From contig VWYX01000202.1 of NCBI GenBank assembly GCA_013396525.1, positions 62,001-126,000 of the forward strand: a stretch of 64,000 nt of DNA. The letters are read 5' to 3'. This document shows, piece by piece, positions 1-10,244 of this stretch (position 1 is the first letter of the stretch; each line of letters begins with the position of its first letter). The DNA comes from Chaetorhynchus papuensis. Taxonomy: Eukaryota > Chordata > Aves > Passeriformes > Rhipiduridae. Made by a program: the position numbers and the translations under genes. The notes under the pieces were generated by a model, which had not been told where the DNA came from, searched no databases, and was given only the letters and a program-made list of their open reading frames with translations.

Positions 1-23
1 GCGGTGAGGCTGTCTCGTTTCAG

Positions 24-210
24 ATACTGGAAGACAGAACTATAAAAGGGTGTGTGAGTGTGGAGCCCTACATCCTCGGGGAGTTTGTGAAGCTGTCCAA
101 CAACACCAAGGTAGTGAAGAATGAGTACAAGGCCACGGAGTACGGTCTGGCTTATGGCCACTTCTGCTACGAGTTCTCCAACGGCACTGACGTTGTCGTC
201 GACCTTCAAG
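24..210 (+). CDS. ALPK1: ALPK1, penultimate coding exon (alpha-kinase domain)
   Basis: Sixty-two codons plus one base, between a cag acceptor (21-23) and a gt donor at 211. The translation runs from ILEDRTIKG to GTDVVVDLQ and contains VEPYILGEFVKLSNN and the alpha-kinase block TEYGLAYGHFCYEFSNGTD. This is the C-terminal catalytic domain of alpha-kinase 1. From family knowledge, ALPK1 is a cytosolic kinase that is switched on by bacterial ADP-heptose and phosphorylates TIFA to start NF-kappaB signalling. The rest of the gene lies left of the window. Phase 1 at the donor joins the next exon in frame. TRPM-type alpha-kinases are the alternative, but ALPK1 is the known neighbour of NEUROG2. Confidence 0.9.
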
Positions 211-437
211 GTGTGTATGACAGTGACGTTTATGCCTTTCACAGGTACCTGTGAGGTATTCATTTCAGTGAAATTCATTGTGTGTCTCATAGGGTTCTGC
301 TTTTGCTGTCATGTGTGGAAACTGGGAATCACTGAGGTGACATGAAGAGAGCGAGGGCGGTGCCAGGCAGAGAGCCCTGAGCGTGGTAATACAAAAGCTG
401 CGGTGTTTGATATCGAAATGTACCATTTCTTCCACAG

Positions 438-634
438 GCTGGGTGACGGGTAACGGGAAAGGCCTCATCTACCTCACAGATCCCCAGATTCATTCCCTCA
501 ATAGCAAAGATGTTTCACGCTCCAACTTCGGGAAGAAAGGAATTTACTACTTTTTTCATGATCAACACGTGGAGTGCAACAAGATCTGTCGCTGCCTCTC
601 TTTGGCAAGGCCCTCGGTGGAGCTGCTGGCCTAG
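438..634 (+). CDS. ALPK1: ALPK1, terminal coding exon
   Basis: Follows an acceptor at 431-437 and continues the phase-1 codon as Gly, then WVTGNGKGLIYLTDPQIHS and onward to a TAG at 632-634. The TDPQIHS segment and the final HVECNKICRCLSL carry the His and paired Cys residues that alpha-kinases use to bind structural zinc. About 65 residues lie in this exon. It ends the protein shortly after the zinc site, as is usual for the family. The gene runs towards NEUROG2, which lies on the opposite strand, so the two are convergent. Confidence 0.9.
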
Positions 635-1481
635 ACTGGCACAGGTCAGTCCACAGAATGACCCATGAGCTGGACACTGCTTTACCCTGCACATCTTTGG
701 GAGCAGGCTGTCCAGCAAGGCAGCGAAAAGCTGCCTTCATTTCCCATTCTCCTCTTCACCCCCCACAGAGCCCCGATGTCCCGCTGCCCCCGTGCGCAGA
801 GGCTGGGATCATTTCTCTGGGGAGATTTTCTCGATGAGAAAGGGAACACAGCATCAAAGTTCCACAAAAAGATGGGTCCCCAACAGACTTCGCTTTAACA
901 AAACAACCCCTTTTTGTTTCTGCAGCCAGCAGAGATTTTTAGGCTTTTGTCCCCGCGTTTTAGCAATGCTATTGTTTTCTAGGTGATGTTCGTGCCGAGT
1001 TGTTTGGAAAGATGCCCTATCCCTGGGCCAACTGATTAGAACTAGGTGTAAAGAGGGAGAAGGAAGAGAAAAAAAAATTAAATCTCTTTATTATGGTGCA
1101 TAAACCTTCAGTCTTGGGGAGCTGCGCAGCTGCGCAGGGAGAAAAATGCATTCAAAAATATAATGCCAGTGTGAATAATCCTTTCCCGAGCGCTGCTCGC
1201 AGACTGCTCCAGCTTTGTCAGGTGAACTTGAACCGGGCCATCAGATTTGCGGCCGTTCCCATTGCACACTGTCTGTCACCCCGGGGCATTCACCATCTTG
1301 CCTGTTGTTAAGAGCCGGCGAACAATCCATCATTGAGCTGGGCAGTCGCCGGCTCACACAACAGTGAAATCGGCATGTGACGGGACACTCGGCCCCAGTG
1401 TCTGGCAGATTAAAGTGATACATGAAAACTCACGTGTTACTGGGAAGATTAAGCCCGTTATCTTGTTGTGCAGCCAATAAA
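635..1481 (+). other. ALPK1: ALPK1 3' UTR and candidate polyadenylation signals
   Basis: Non-coding sequence after the ALPK1 stop. Two possible poly(A) signals are visible on the + strand: ATTAAA at 1077-1082 and AATAAA at 1476-1481. I cannot tell which is used. The second lies inside a stretch that looks like a regulatory element, so the first is as likely. Confidence 0.35.
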
Positions 1482-1760
1482 GGCCGGCCTTGTCCTCGGC
1501 AGTGGGGAAATGCTGGCTTTAACTAAGTGACAAACGCCGCGGCCGCATAGCTCCGTGCTCCGGCCAGCGAGAGCCGGCCTCTGGAGGGCAAACAAAGCTA
1601 GTTAGCAAGATCCCGGGAATTAATGGGCGGCAGAGATGCTGTGTTAAAGCCTCTCTGCAGAAGCTTTCCCTGCTCTATAGAGACAATTAAAAGCAAAACA
1701 AAACCTCCCTGACAATCTCTGCACAACCAAGTGTCCTAATGCGCCGCCAGCAGCCGTCCC
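1240..1760. promoter_or_regulatory. Candidate conserved non-coding element
   Basis: About 500 bp of mixed GC with many homeodomain-like ATTA/TAAT cores (for example GGAATTAATGGG near 1617) and CAATAAAG. It has no long open frame and no recognisable repeat. It holds a perfect 10-bp inverted repeat, GAGCCGGCGA at 1312-1321 and TCGCCGGCTC at 1346-1355, with a 24-nt spacer. It lies 6-7 kb beyond the 3' end of NEUROG2, a developmental gene that is usually flanked by distant enhancers. The enhancer call rests on composition and position only. Confidence 0.25.
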
Positions 1761-4700
1761 CGCCGTGTCTGCTCCAGCAGCACACGCAGTTTTGGGACCC
1801 CTGGCCAGTCATGCCTTTTCCAGCTCCTTCCTGCTCAAAGAAAGAAAAAGAAAATTCATTTAGATGTGCTTCTGAATAGATCCATCCCTGTGAAATTGTA
1901 ATATTTTGCTTTCTTCCTGATATTTCTGCCTAGCAGCTCATTTCTTCTATTGGTTTTAGGAGACATTTTGCCACCATAGTTACAGCTACTCAGAGGTAAA
2001 AGTAAAGGTCTAGGGTCAGCTTGTCCAGTTCCCTGTTGAAACAGGCATGGAATCATATTCTACTGGTCTTACTCTTTACAGGATTGGGCACAATTTCAGA
2101 TGTATCAGGCACTCTGTCTTCGTCCGGGGCTTGGATACTGGAAACCATGGATTTATAACCTCATCGCCTGAAGATCTGGGCTGCACACATGGCCCCAGAC
2201 ACACAGAGCATAAATTATTGGTTCACATTTGTGGTACAAATATGGGATTATTCATGAAATAAATAGGTGACTTTGATGATGGAGAATTTAATATTTTTGT
2301 TGTAAATTTCATCTTTGAGCTACTGACAAAAATTTGCTGTTATTTCCTCTGGTTTCAGAATAAAGGAATTTGAACTAACTGAGAGTTAGGGAATACTTTT
2401 TCCCTTTTTAATTAGAAATTACAAGTTTTTATGGGAGATTCAGTGGTTTGTATTAAGTAACTTGCTACCAAGTACTTTTGGGGCTTGATTAATTGTAACA
2501 GTTCCCAAATTCCAGCCTAAGTACTCTATATAACCACTGAGTCTCTACAAAATGAGTGGAACTCTGTTGTGCTGGGACAGTGAAATGTGAACTGTAGGGA
2601 TATCAAGCTTGAGGAAACATGAAACATTTTCTCCTCTCACCTAAACTCCAGGCCTTGAGTTTACGCCCTGTCTGAGTGCTACTGCAAGTCAGGCACAAAA
2701 CCGGCCTGCTCGTGACAAAGTGGTGACACACTTCCCTGTCCTTCAGGGAAGGTATTTGCTTAAAGAGGTTTTTCCTCCTTCCCTTTCTGCAGGTATCCAG
2801 GTGAAAGGCAAAGTCTTGTTGGCTGTGTCGGGCTTGTGCATCTAAGTTAGTAAATTTGATATCCAGGGAACAAGTTGATGCAACCGAAGCCTGCGAACAA
2901 CAGGTAGAATGATCTTCTCACTCATTTGCCAATAACTAATGACTCTATGGAGAACTTCAAGGAATTTCTCTTAGAAAAGATGCAGTGGAGAGGGAGCCCC
3001 TCAGTTATCCCGACCATACAGGGCTGAGCCAGGCTTGCCTCCCTCCCTTTCCCTCTGAGTCACAGCATTCCGGGCCATTCCGGCTGGCGCAGAGCGGGTA
3101 TGGGGTGACCCCTCCAGCTGTGAGGCAGCCCCTGCACGCGAGGCAGCGCGGCCCCGCTGCCATAAACCCGGCATCAGCTGCCCCCAGAGCCCAGCTGCTG
3201 GATTTAGGCACAGCTCCTTCAGCTATTCATGGGTACTAGGGGGAAAGCCTCACGTCAGCCAGCGCAGAACCACAGCCTGTGCTGCCCCATCTCTTCTGCT
3301 TGGAAGAACACAGCAGCAGCAGCAGCCTCCTCGGCATCTCCTTCCCACTAGCCAGAACCGGGGTGTTTGCAGCAAGGTGTTGGTGCCTGCTGCTGTCACC
3401 TGCTGCCTTGAGGGAAGCCCTGGCACACGGGTGCCTCCCCCAGCTCTGCGGGGAAGCTGGCGGCAGCGTGCTGCTCTCACCCCTCTCCCGGGAGTGACAC
3501 ACGCCACCCTCCTTTCTTCCACTTGGATGAAATCATCTCCCCTCTCCCCTGGCAGAGCAGGAGCAGATGGGGCTGTTGGCCTCCGCAGCCGCCCGCTGCC
3601 CCAGCTCGTGTGAGCCTGCCGTGCCTCCAGCCCCCCCAGCCTGCCCGCTGCCCCCTCCAGACAGAACTTAATCCCATTCCCTAATCCCAAACTTCTCTGC
3701 CAAGCTGTTCTTAAGGCAGAGCGTATCTTTCGTCAAAAGATACCGAGTTATTAACGATTCGTTTAATACTGGGCACTGCCGCAGGACTGGAGCATCGGCA
3801 GCACCAAGCTGGGTGCACAGGTCCATAGAGGCAGGTCCAGCATCCCGGGGGGTTCCCGGGCGGCCCAGCCAGCGCCCAGGGAAGCAGGATGAGGGCAGGA
3901 TCCCCCCGGCAGGCAGCAGGTGCCTTTCCTCCCTCGGTAACAGCCCAGCGCAGCCCAAACTGCCGTGCCGGCTACCGGGGCTGCCGTCCCCTCCGAGCGG
4001 GACATCACGTTAATAGAGGTTGATTTGCAAACGGCGTCGCCCCCCCAGTGCCCCCCTTTGCCTGACTCCCGCTTTTCTGCTCAATGGCACAGATGCTGCT
4101 TTGTGCTGCCCAGGACCAGGCAGCTATTAGCAGCAAATCCAGCGAGGGAAATTAATGAAGGCGACTACTAATAAAAGACAGCTCAGGACAGCTCGACCAA
4201 CTTGCTCCGAGCGGTAATTAACTTTTTTTAAAACTCATGAAGGTAAATATGCCATCAGCTTTGGGCCGGTCTCTCTGCTTTTTAATAAAAGGAGGAGGAG
4301 GGGAGGCGAGGGAAGGGGACGGCTGCGTGTCACAGCCACCCCAGCACCATCCCAGTTCCCTCCCAGCCGCTGCAGAGTGACCCTCCAAGGATGTTTTTTT
4401 TTTTCTCCAATCAGTTTTTAGAGGCTTGATTTTAAATCTGGCAAGAGTTCTGCCTCTCCTTAATCTGAATTCAGTACGAGAGGTCACAGGGATGAGCAGG
4501 CTGCCAGAATTTTGCTGGACCTGCACAGCTGTTGCAGAATAGTAGGTAGAAGGCAGGATATCCTTATAGTCTTATATCCTTATATCCTGACACTGTCAAC
4601 TTGTCAGAGCAAAAGAGTCTGTCTTAGACTGTAAAACACAAGATTTTGCCTTGTAGTAAGACAACAACCTACATCAGGTTACAAAAAAGATCCCGCTGGG

Positions 4701-7020
4701 ATTTCTGCTTATGCCAGGGGATTGACTGCATAAAAGATAACTGAGATCCTTTTTGCCCATGGGGAATGGGAACTGGGGCCACATGGGCCAAATCCACACA
4801 TAATACAGGACCGGGGGAAGCCCAACCTGGGGCACCTGAGTAAGGCTTTAGGAAAACTGGGTTTAAAATGCGCCAGGCAGCTGAGAGCCGCGTCGGGAGG
4901 GCTCTTTAACGATGGCACTGCGTGGACAGATTTATGCCTGCCTTGAAAGGCAGCGTGCGGCAGCCCTTGGGGTGCTGGTTTGGCTCCTCGTGGCCATTCT
5001 TATGCCAAGGAAGGCTGTAAAACCCCCTGGGGGCCTTCGAGCTGCCCCTCCAGCCCTGCCGGCGCGAAGGAGCTTTTACGCCAAAATACAATACACAGAA
5101 GGATCATAAACACATGTTCTGGGGCAAGGGGCTGCCATGGAAACCACCCCGAGGTTCCTCACATCATCCAAAGAGGTGTTTGCCCATCTTGCATCTCCTG
5201 GTCCACTTCCAGGTTGGCTGCAGTTGGCTCTGGGGACTTGCCATCACCTCCAAAAATCAGTCTTCTGAGAGAAAAGAGGGAAATATAAGAAAAAAAAGAA
5301 AGGAAGGGGAGGAATAACCGCAAATTAAGGGGGATAAAGGGAAATAAATGCTTTTGGCCACATTCAAATGAGGGATGAGGGTGACTGGGTTAGGTGACAA
5401 ATCCAGCCTCTCCAACTCAGCCTTTGTCAGAATGGTCCTGCCTCCCCCTCCCAGCCTTGCCCCCCTCAGGCCCATCTCCTCCAAGGGCATCTCCAACCAA
5501 GCCCAGCGTCCCCCAGGGAGCAGGGAAGGTTTGGCTGGCGTGGCTCCCACCCCAAACCCCTCTCCAAACCCCCCCTCCAGCCTCTGCCTCGTGTGCTTTT
5601 TCCCACGGTGGTTCCCGTTGCCACAGCCCCAGCAGGACATTAACGCTCCTGCCAACAGGGTCTGTACCTGGCACGGAGGGAAATCCCTCCAGGATGACGC
5701 ACCTGGCAAGGAGCGGCGTCCCTCCCTCAGGATGGCTGGGGGGAGCATCCTGGTGCTCCCTCCTGTTCCTGCATGGCTCCAGCACCGAGAGAGAAGTGCA
5801 TCCCATCCATCCCAGCCTTTTGAAGAGCCGAAGGCACCTACTCCAGTGCCTCTTAAAAGAGGGAGAGAAACCAGGAAGCACAATGAGGCCCGACCAGAAA
5901 AGACGGAGAGGGCGCTCGGCTTCTTTTGGCATTCCTGGAGTTTAATCATTAAAAGGGGTCGTTAAAAGCGAGTGAGAGTGAAAGACCCGCTCCCGACGGG
6001 CTGCCCCACACACCGCCAGCGCCGTGAAAGGCTCCCTCTTGTTTTGTTCCTCCTGGCCCGTGGCAGATTTGGGGGGACACAGCTTCATCTTGCTGGCCAC
6101 ATCAAAGCAGTGATTATGCAAATGCTCCCACTTTTTTTTTTTTTTTTTTTTTTTAGGGAATTATTTATCACACAATAACCCCCCTGCCAGGGGGGGAAAC
6201 AATAGATCAGGCTAGATAGCACTGCTCGCCCGAGGCTGCGGGGCCGGGGGGACCCCCGCGCGGTTTATTGGCCTAACCTAATTTCACTAATTCTCTTTTC
6301 ACACATTTTGGGCTTTTTTTTCTCTTTCTTCCCCCCCTTCCTTTCGCGGACGTCGCTCCGAGGGCCGGGTTTCACGCTCCCGGGATCCGGAGGGCACCGG
6401 CCGGGATTCGCGTGCTGAGCGTTTTATTTAATTAATACACTCAGGCGCCTCTGCTGGTTTTTAATGATTTCCAGGTGTTTGTACCCAGAAGTCCCAAAGT
6501 GCTCCCGGGAGCACGGGGACGATGATTGAAGGGCATGGGCGGCCTCCAGCATCCCCCTCCATGGTGACATCCCTGGATGTGTGCTGTGCACGCTGAACAG
6601 AACCCCCTGGAATTGCCTGCGACTTGGAATTCATCTGACCCTCGCAGAGAGGAAATTCTTCCTCTTTTAATCCATGCATTTTTTTCATCAATAACATTTA
6701 TTTCCTACAGCCTTCTCTGTGAAATCCATCGGTCTGAAGTGTGATAACCTCATCCATCCATCCATCCTGCATTTGCCATCACCATCTTCTGTACTGAGAC
6801 CCAAAGGTAAATGATCAGTAAACTTCCACTGAACTTCCCTCCCTCTCTCACTCCGTGTCTGTTTAATGCTGTTTCCCAAAGAAACTGTTGCCCACAGACC
6901 CAGTGACATAAGGACCCACTGGACCCTGGTTTCACCAGAGACAAGGACAGGCCCAATCCTGTAATTCCCGGTCGCTGGCACATAAAGCAGAAAAAGCAGC
7001 AACCCCAAAGTTACGAAAAT
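1761..7020. other. Intergenic, no gene recognised
   Basis: Non-coding stretch between ALPK1 and NEUROG2. Open frames here are short, overlap on both strands and match nothing I know. The stretch holds GC-rich blocks (3.0-4.0 kb and 5.4-6.0 kb), a natural poly-T of about 20 at 6130, and a homeodomain-core-rich piece at 6190-6310 that could be a further regulatory element. T-runs of seven or more are rare here, in contrast to the DNA right of the gap. Confidence 0.6.
6750..6766. repeat. (CATC)n microsatellite
   Basis: Four tandem copies of the tetranucleotide CATC in intergenic DNA. Confidence 0.7.
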
Positions 7021-7028
7021 TAGAGCTT

Positions 7029-7721
7029 TTTATTTATATTTTATCACAAGGACAATCCCTTTGCTCTTCAGCTGTAAATACATACTAGAATAAACTCTGT
7101 AAATTATACAAAAAAATACATATTTTCCATGAAATCTGTCTTTATAATAAATAAATGTGAACACGTGTGTGGCTGATCGCTGTAATGTTCCGTGTCTGTT
7201 GAGGTTTTCAGTCTGTTGATTTATTTTTAATCTCCTGAAAGAAGGGGGGAGTTCCTTGTCCCCTAAAGGTCGAAATAAATAATGTATGAGGAGATCCTTC
7301 CCCATTCCCCCCCTCCCGATTTTTTTTCCCTTTTGATAGAGAGTTCAGCCTAAATTTCCACGCTTGCATTCAGCCCTCACAAAGCCTACAAATTATACAA
7401 TGACTTCTAACCTGGACCCCTAACAAAACAATTTACTTTTTTTTTTTCCTCGCTTTGCACCCCCCTCCCGCCTATAAATCATAAGGGACAGATGGCAAAG
7501 AGGGGAGCGGGGAAAGGGGGGGACACACACACAAAAGCCCCGCGGTGACAGATCTGGGAAAACTGGGCAAAGTGCACATCGGAGAGAGAGAGAGAGAAAG
7601 AGAGAGAGACGGAAAGTTTGGTTTGGCAGGTGCCGTTCCCACAGCCCGCCCTGCCCTGGGAAGCGGGCAGATGCCGCCGCCGCCACCGCCCCGGGGGGAG
7701 ACCCGGGACCGCCGGGCCGGG
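7029..7721 (-). other. NEUROG2: NEUROG2 3' UTR with poly(A) signal
   Basis: Lies directly downstream of the NEUROG2 stop on the minus strand. It is AT-rich at its far end and contains a minus-strand AATAAA (+ strand TTTATT at 7029-7034), which would give a 3' UTR of about 690 bp. Other AATAAA-like hexamers occur upstream within this UTR, so the exact end is uncertain. Confidence 0.5.
7581..7609. repeat. (GA)n microsatellite
   Basis: A run of GA dinucleotides with one AA interruption, inside the NEUROG2 3' UTR. Confidence 0.8.
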
Positions 7722-8283
7722 CTAGAGGCAGCGGCGGGGCAGCGGCGGCGGCGGCCCCGGGGCAAAGCGGCCCGGCCAGTGCTCGGGGTCCGAGGCGGAG
7801 CCGGCGGGGCTGGCGGGCGATAAAGTGCAGGCGTACGGAGAGGCGGAGGGCGCGGGGCTGGCGGCGCCGCCGCTCCAGGAGGAGGCGGGCGAGGGGCTGC
7901 CTTCGGCGGGGATCGCCGCTGCCGCCGCCCCGTCGGGGCCGAGCCGCGCCGCCCCGGCCAGCCGCAGGGTCTCGGTGAGCGCCCAGATGTAGTTGTGGGC
8001 GAAGCGGAGCGTCTCGATCTTGGTGAGTTTGGCGTCCTCGGGGAAGGTGGGCAGCACGTCGCGGAGGGCGTCCAGCGCCGCGTTCAGGTTGTGCATCCGG
8101 TTGCGCTCGCGGTTGTTGGCCTTGAGCCGCCGGCTCCGCTTGATGCGCTGCGCCGTCTCCGCCGTTCGCGCCGCCCGCGGGGCGCCGCGGGACCGCCCCG
8201 GCCGCCGCTTCCCCTCCGCCCGCCGCAGCCCGCGGCCGCCCGGCGCCTCGACGGGGCGCGCCGGCGGGGCGGCGCGCAGCTCC

Positions 8284-8315
<32 letters not shown>

Positions 8316-8420
8316 CTCGGCGCTGGACGGCAGCGAGGGCGAGGGGGCGGGCGAGCCCAGCCCCAGCAGCAGCAGCTCGTCCTCGGCGGGCGGCGCCAGG
8401 ACCTCCGCCTTCACCAGCAT
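7722..8420 (-). CDS. NEUROG2: Neurogenin-2, proneural bHLH transcription factor
   Basis: A single-exon gene of 232 aa. The start is the ATG at 8418-8420, giving MLVKAEVL, which matches the family N-terminus (M-x-VK-x-E). An acidic tract of 13 Glu spans about residues 35-47. A basic linker with TAETAQRIKR leads into the bHLH domain at about 97-152: basic region NNRERNRMHNLN, then helix-loop-helix with LPTFPEDAKLTKIETLRFAHNYIWALTE. The C-terminus is Ala/Pro/Ser-rich with the neurogenin-type CTLSPASPAGS block. The family binds CANNTG E-boxes as a heterodimer with E proteins and commits progenitors to neuronal fate. NEUROG1 is excluded mainly by synteny with ALPK1, ZGRF1 and LARP7. It is about 40 residues shorter than the mammalian protein. 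An open frame continues upstream through the N gap, but this is a GC-rich artefact. Confidence 0.95.
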
Positions 8421-8570
8421 CCTTCTGCGGCGGCTGGACGGGGCCGCAGCGGTCAGCACCGGGAAGCAGCGAGCGCGCTCTCCTCGCCTCTCCGTCGGTG
8501 TGACGGTTCGCCGGTTTGACGGAGCGGGCGGCAGCGGAGCGGGGCGGGGGTCGTGAGGGGGGGCAAAGCG

Positions 8571-8746
8571 NNNNNNNNNNNNNNNNNNNNNNNNNNNNNN
8601 NNNNNNNNNNNNNNNNNNNNNNNNNNNNNNNNNNNNNNNNNNNNNNNNNNNNNNNNNNNNNNNNNNNNNNNNNNNNNNNNNNNNNNNNNNNNNNNNNNNN
8701 NNNNNNNNNNNNNNNNNNNNNNNNNNNNNNNNNNNNNNNNNNNNNN
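8571..8746. other. Assembly gap (176 N)
   Basis: Unknown bases 150 bp upstream of the NEUROG2 ATG, in extremely GC-rich sequence. It probably removes part of the NEUROG2 5' UTR or promoter. It also marks the point where the T-run density changes. Confidence 0.99.
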
Positions 8747-9010
8747 CCCCGCGGGGAACAATCAAACCTACCCCCGGGGTCCCCCTCGCCCTGCCCGCTT
8801 TTTTTGCGACTCTTGTCGGGGGCGCCGCCGCCGCCGCGCCCCCCCCCCGCGCCGTTTTTTTATTGGCGCCTCGCGCTCGGCTGGAGCGTGCCGCTAATTT
8901 ATTAATGAATGGGGAGGGGGGGGCGCGAGGCACAGGCGGCCAATCCCCGCGCCCCGCGCGCCACGCGCGCGCCCGGGGCCGGCTCCCTTTCAGCCGCTTC
9001 ATTTACGGGC
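8747..9010 (-). promoter_or_regulatory. NEUROG2: NEUROG2 upstream promoter region (candidate)
   Basis: CpG-rich sequence with a CCAAT box (ggcCAATcc near 8940) and an AT island with ATTA cores (about 8895-8908) whose minus-strand reading is TATA-like. The position, about 480 bp upstream of the ATG, suits a promoter, but the neighbouring gap prevents a firm TSS call. Confidence 0.35.
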
Positions 9011-9439
9011 CCGGCAAGGAAAGGGAGGGAGAGAGGGAGGGATGGGGGGGCTCCCCTTCAACCCCTCTCATTCCCGGCAGGGTTTCGCCTTCTGGGGAGG
9101 CTTGGTGCTGTGGTAAAGGTGCCTGGTTGCATACATGGCTTGCTGGGGAGATGCTCCGGGTACGCGGCTGCTCCGTTTTCATCGGGGCAAGCCCGAAGTG
9201 GGGGAAAGCCCTGCGCTCCCGGCGGCTCAGTGCTGTCAAATACAACTCACAGGCACAACACAGGCTGGAGGAGACTTTATAAAAAAATCCCCAAAACACC
9301 ATTTTTTTAGTGCACCAGGAAAACCTTCCTTCCTTTCACCACTCTTCTCTTCCAGCCTTTTTTTAGGACAGAAAGCCTCAGGGAATGGCAGAGCCTGGTG
9401 ATGTGCCCATGGGGTCGGCAGGCTGGCTCTTCTCCACAG

Positions 9440-9665
9440 ACCCCTTGGGGACACCTTCCACTGTCCCAGTTTTTTTAAAGCCCTGTCCAACGTGGCCTTG
9501 GAAACTTCTGGGGATCTAGGGCCAGCCCCGTGTTATCTGGGCAACCTGTGCCAGGACCTCCCCACTGTCATAGGGAAGAATTTTTTTTAATATCCCATCT
9601 AACTGTGCCCTCTGCCAGTGTGAAGCCATCCCCTCTTGTCCTGTCACTCCAAGCTCTTGTCAAAA
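9440..9665 (-). mobile_element. CR1 LINE 3' fragment
   Basis: Reads in antisense on the + strand. It contains GGGACACCTTCCACT, AAAGCCCTGTCCAAC, GGCAACCTGTGCCAG and CTTGTCCTGTCACTCC, the landmarks of the 3' region of avian CR1 elements. It is diverged and truncated, and two T-runs interrupt it (9470-9476 and about 9581). Confidence 0.85.
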
Positions 9666-10207
9666 TATGACAGTGAGAACATACAAAACTGAAACCCCAG
9701 TGCATTCTCCTCTCCATATGGAAACACCATCCGCAAGGCACTTTGGGGGAGCTGGCCTTTGAAACAGAATTTTATTTGCAACCACTAGAAAAGCCCAAAA
9801 TAGATGAAAGAGCTGAAACCTCTGCAGAAGTGCTCAGCACACCACAAACTCACACCCATTTTTTTCCCTCGCTCTTGCTGCCCTCTGAGTTTGTGGCCTT
9901 TGGGAGCAATCGAGGCCGGGCGGGTGCCTCAATCAGTATCTCTGTGACTCTATTAAACATTGTAACACTCCCCTCACCTCCCTGTGAAAAACGGGAGACC
10001 CACAGGTCCCACTGGCATCCCGGGAGTTTTTTTCAAAAGGACTTTATTTCTTTTTCAGCACCTTAAGGCACAGAGTATACCTGTGATAGGGCCAGCCCAT
10101 CCCTCTGTCACCACCCTGCTTGCTGAGATTTCTGTCCTTTTTTTTGGTGCTGCTGGAAAGCGACAGAGAGGCGAGGCAGAGGTAGTGCTGGGGGTGCATA
10201 CCCCATT

Positions 10208-10244
10208 GTGGTGCCTTTCTGGGGTTTAGCCAGAAAGGCACCAC
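10208..10244. repeat. Perfect 15-bp inverted repeat with 7-nt loop
   Basis: GTGGTGCCTTTCTGG at 10208-10222 and its exact complement at 10230-10244, separated by GGTTTAG. The stem is too short for a typical microRNA precursor, and the flanks do not extend the pairing. It could be natural or a fold-back artefact of assembly. Confidence 0.8.

Noticed and set aside
5257..5965. Overlapping frames of 170-230 codons on both strands at 5.3-6.0 kb.
   Set aside because: GC-rich, low-complexity composition, no known domain, and mirrored on both strands. No splice-consistent continuation was found.
8421..9002. N-terminal extension of the NEUROG2 frame through the N gap.
   Set aside because: The family N-terminus begins at the ATG at 8420. 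The upstream frame is open only because of high GC and N codons.
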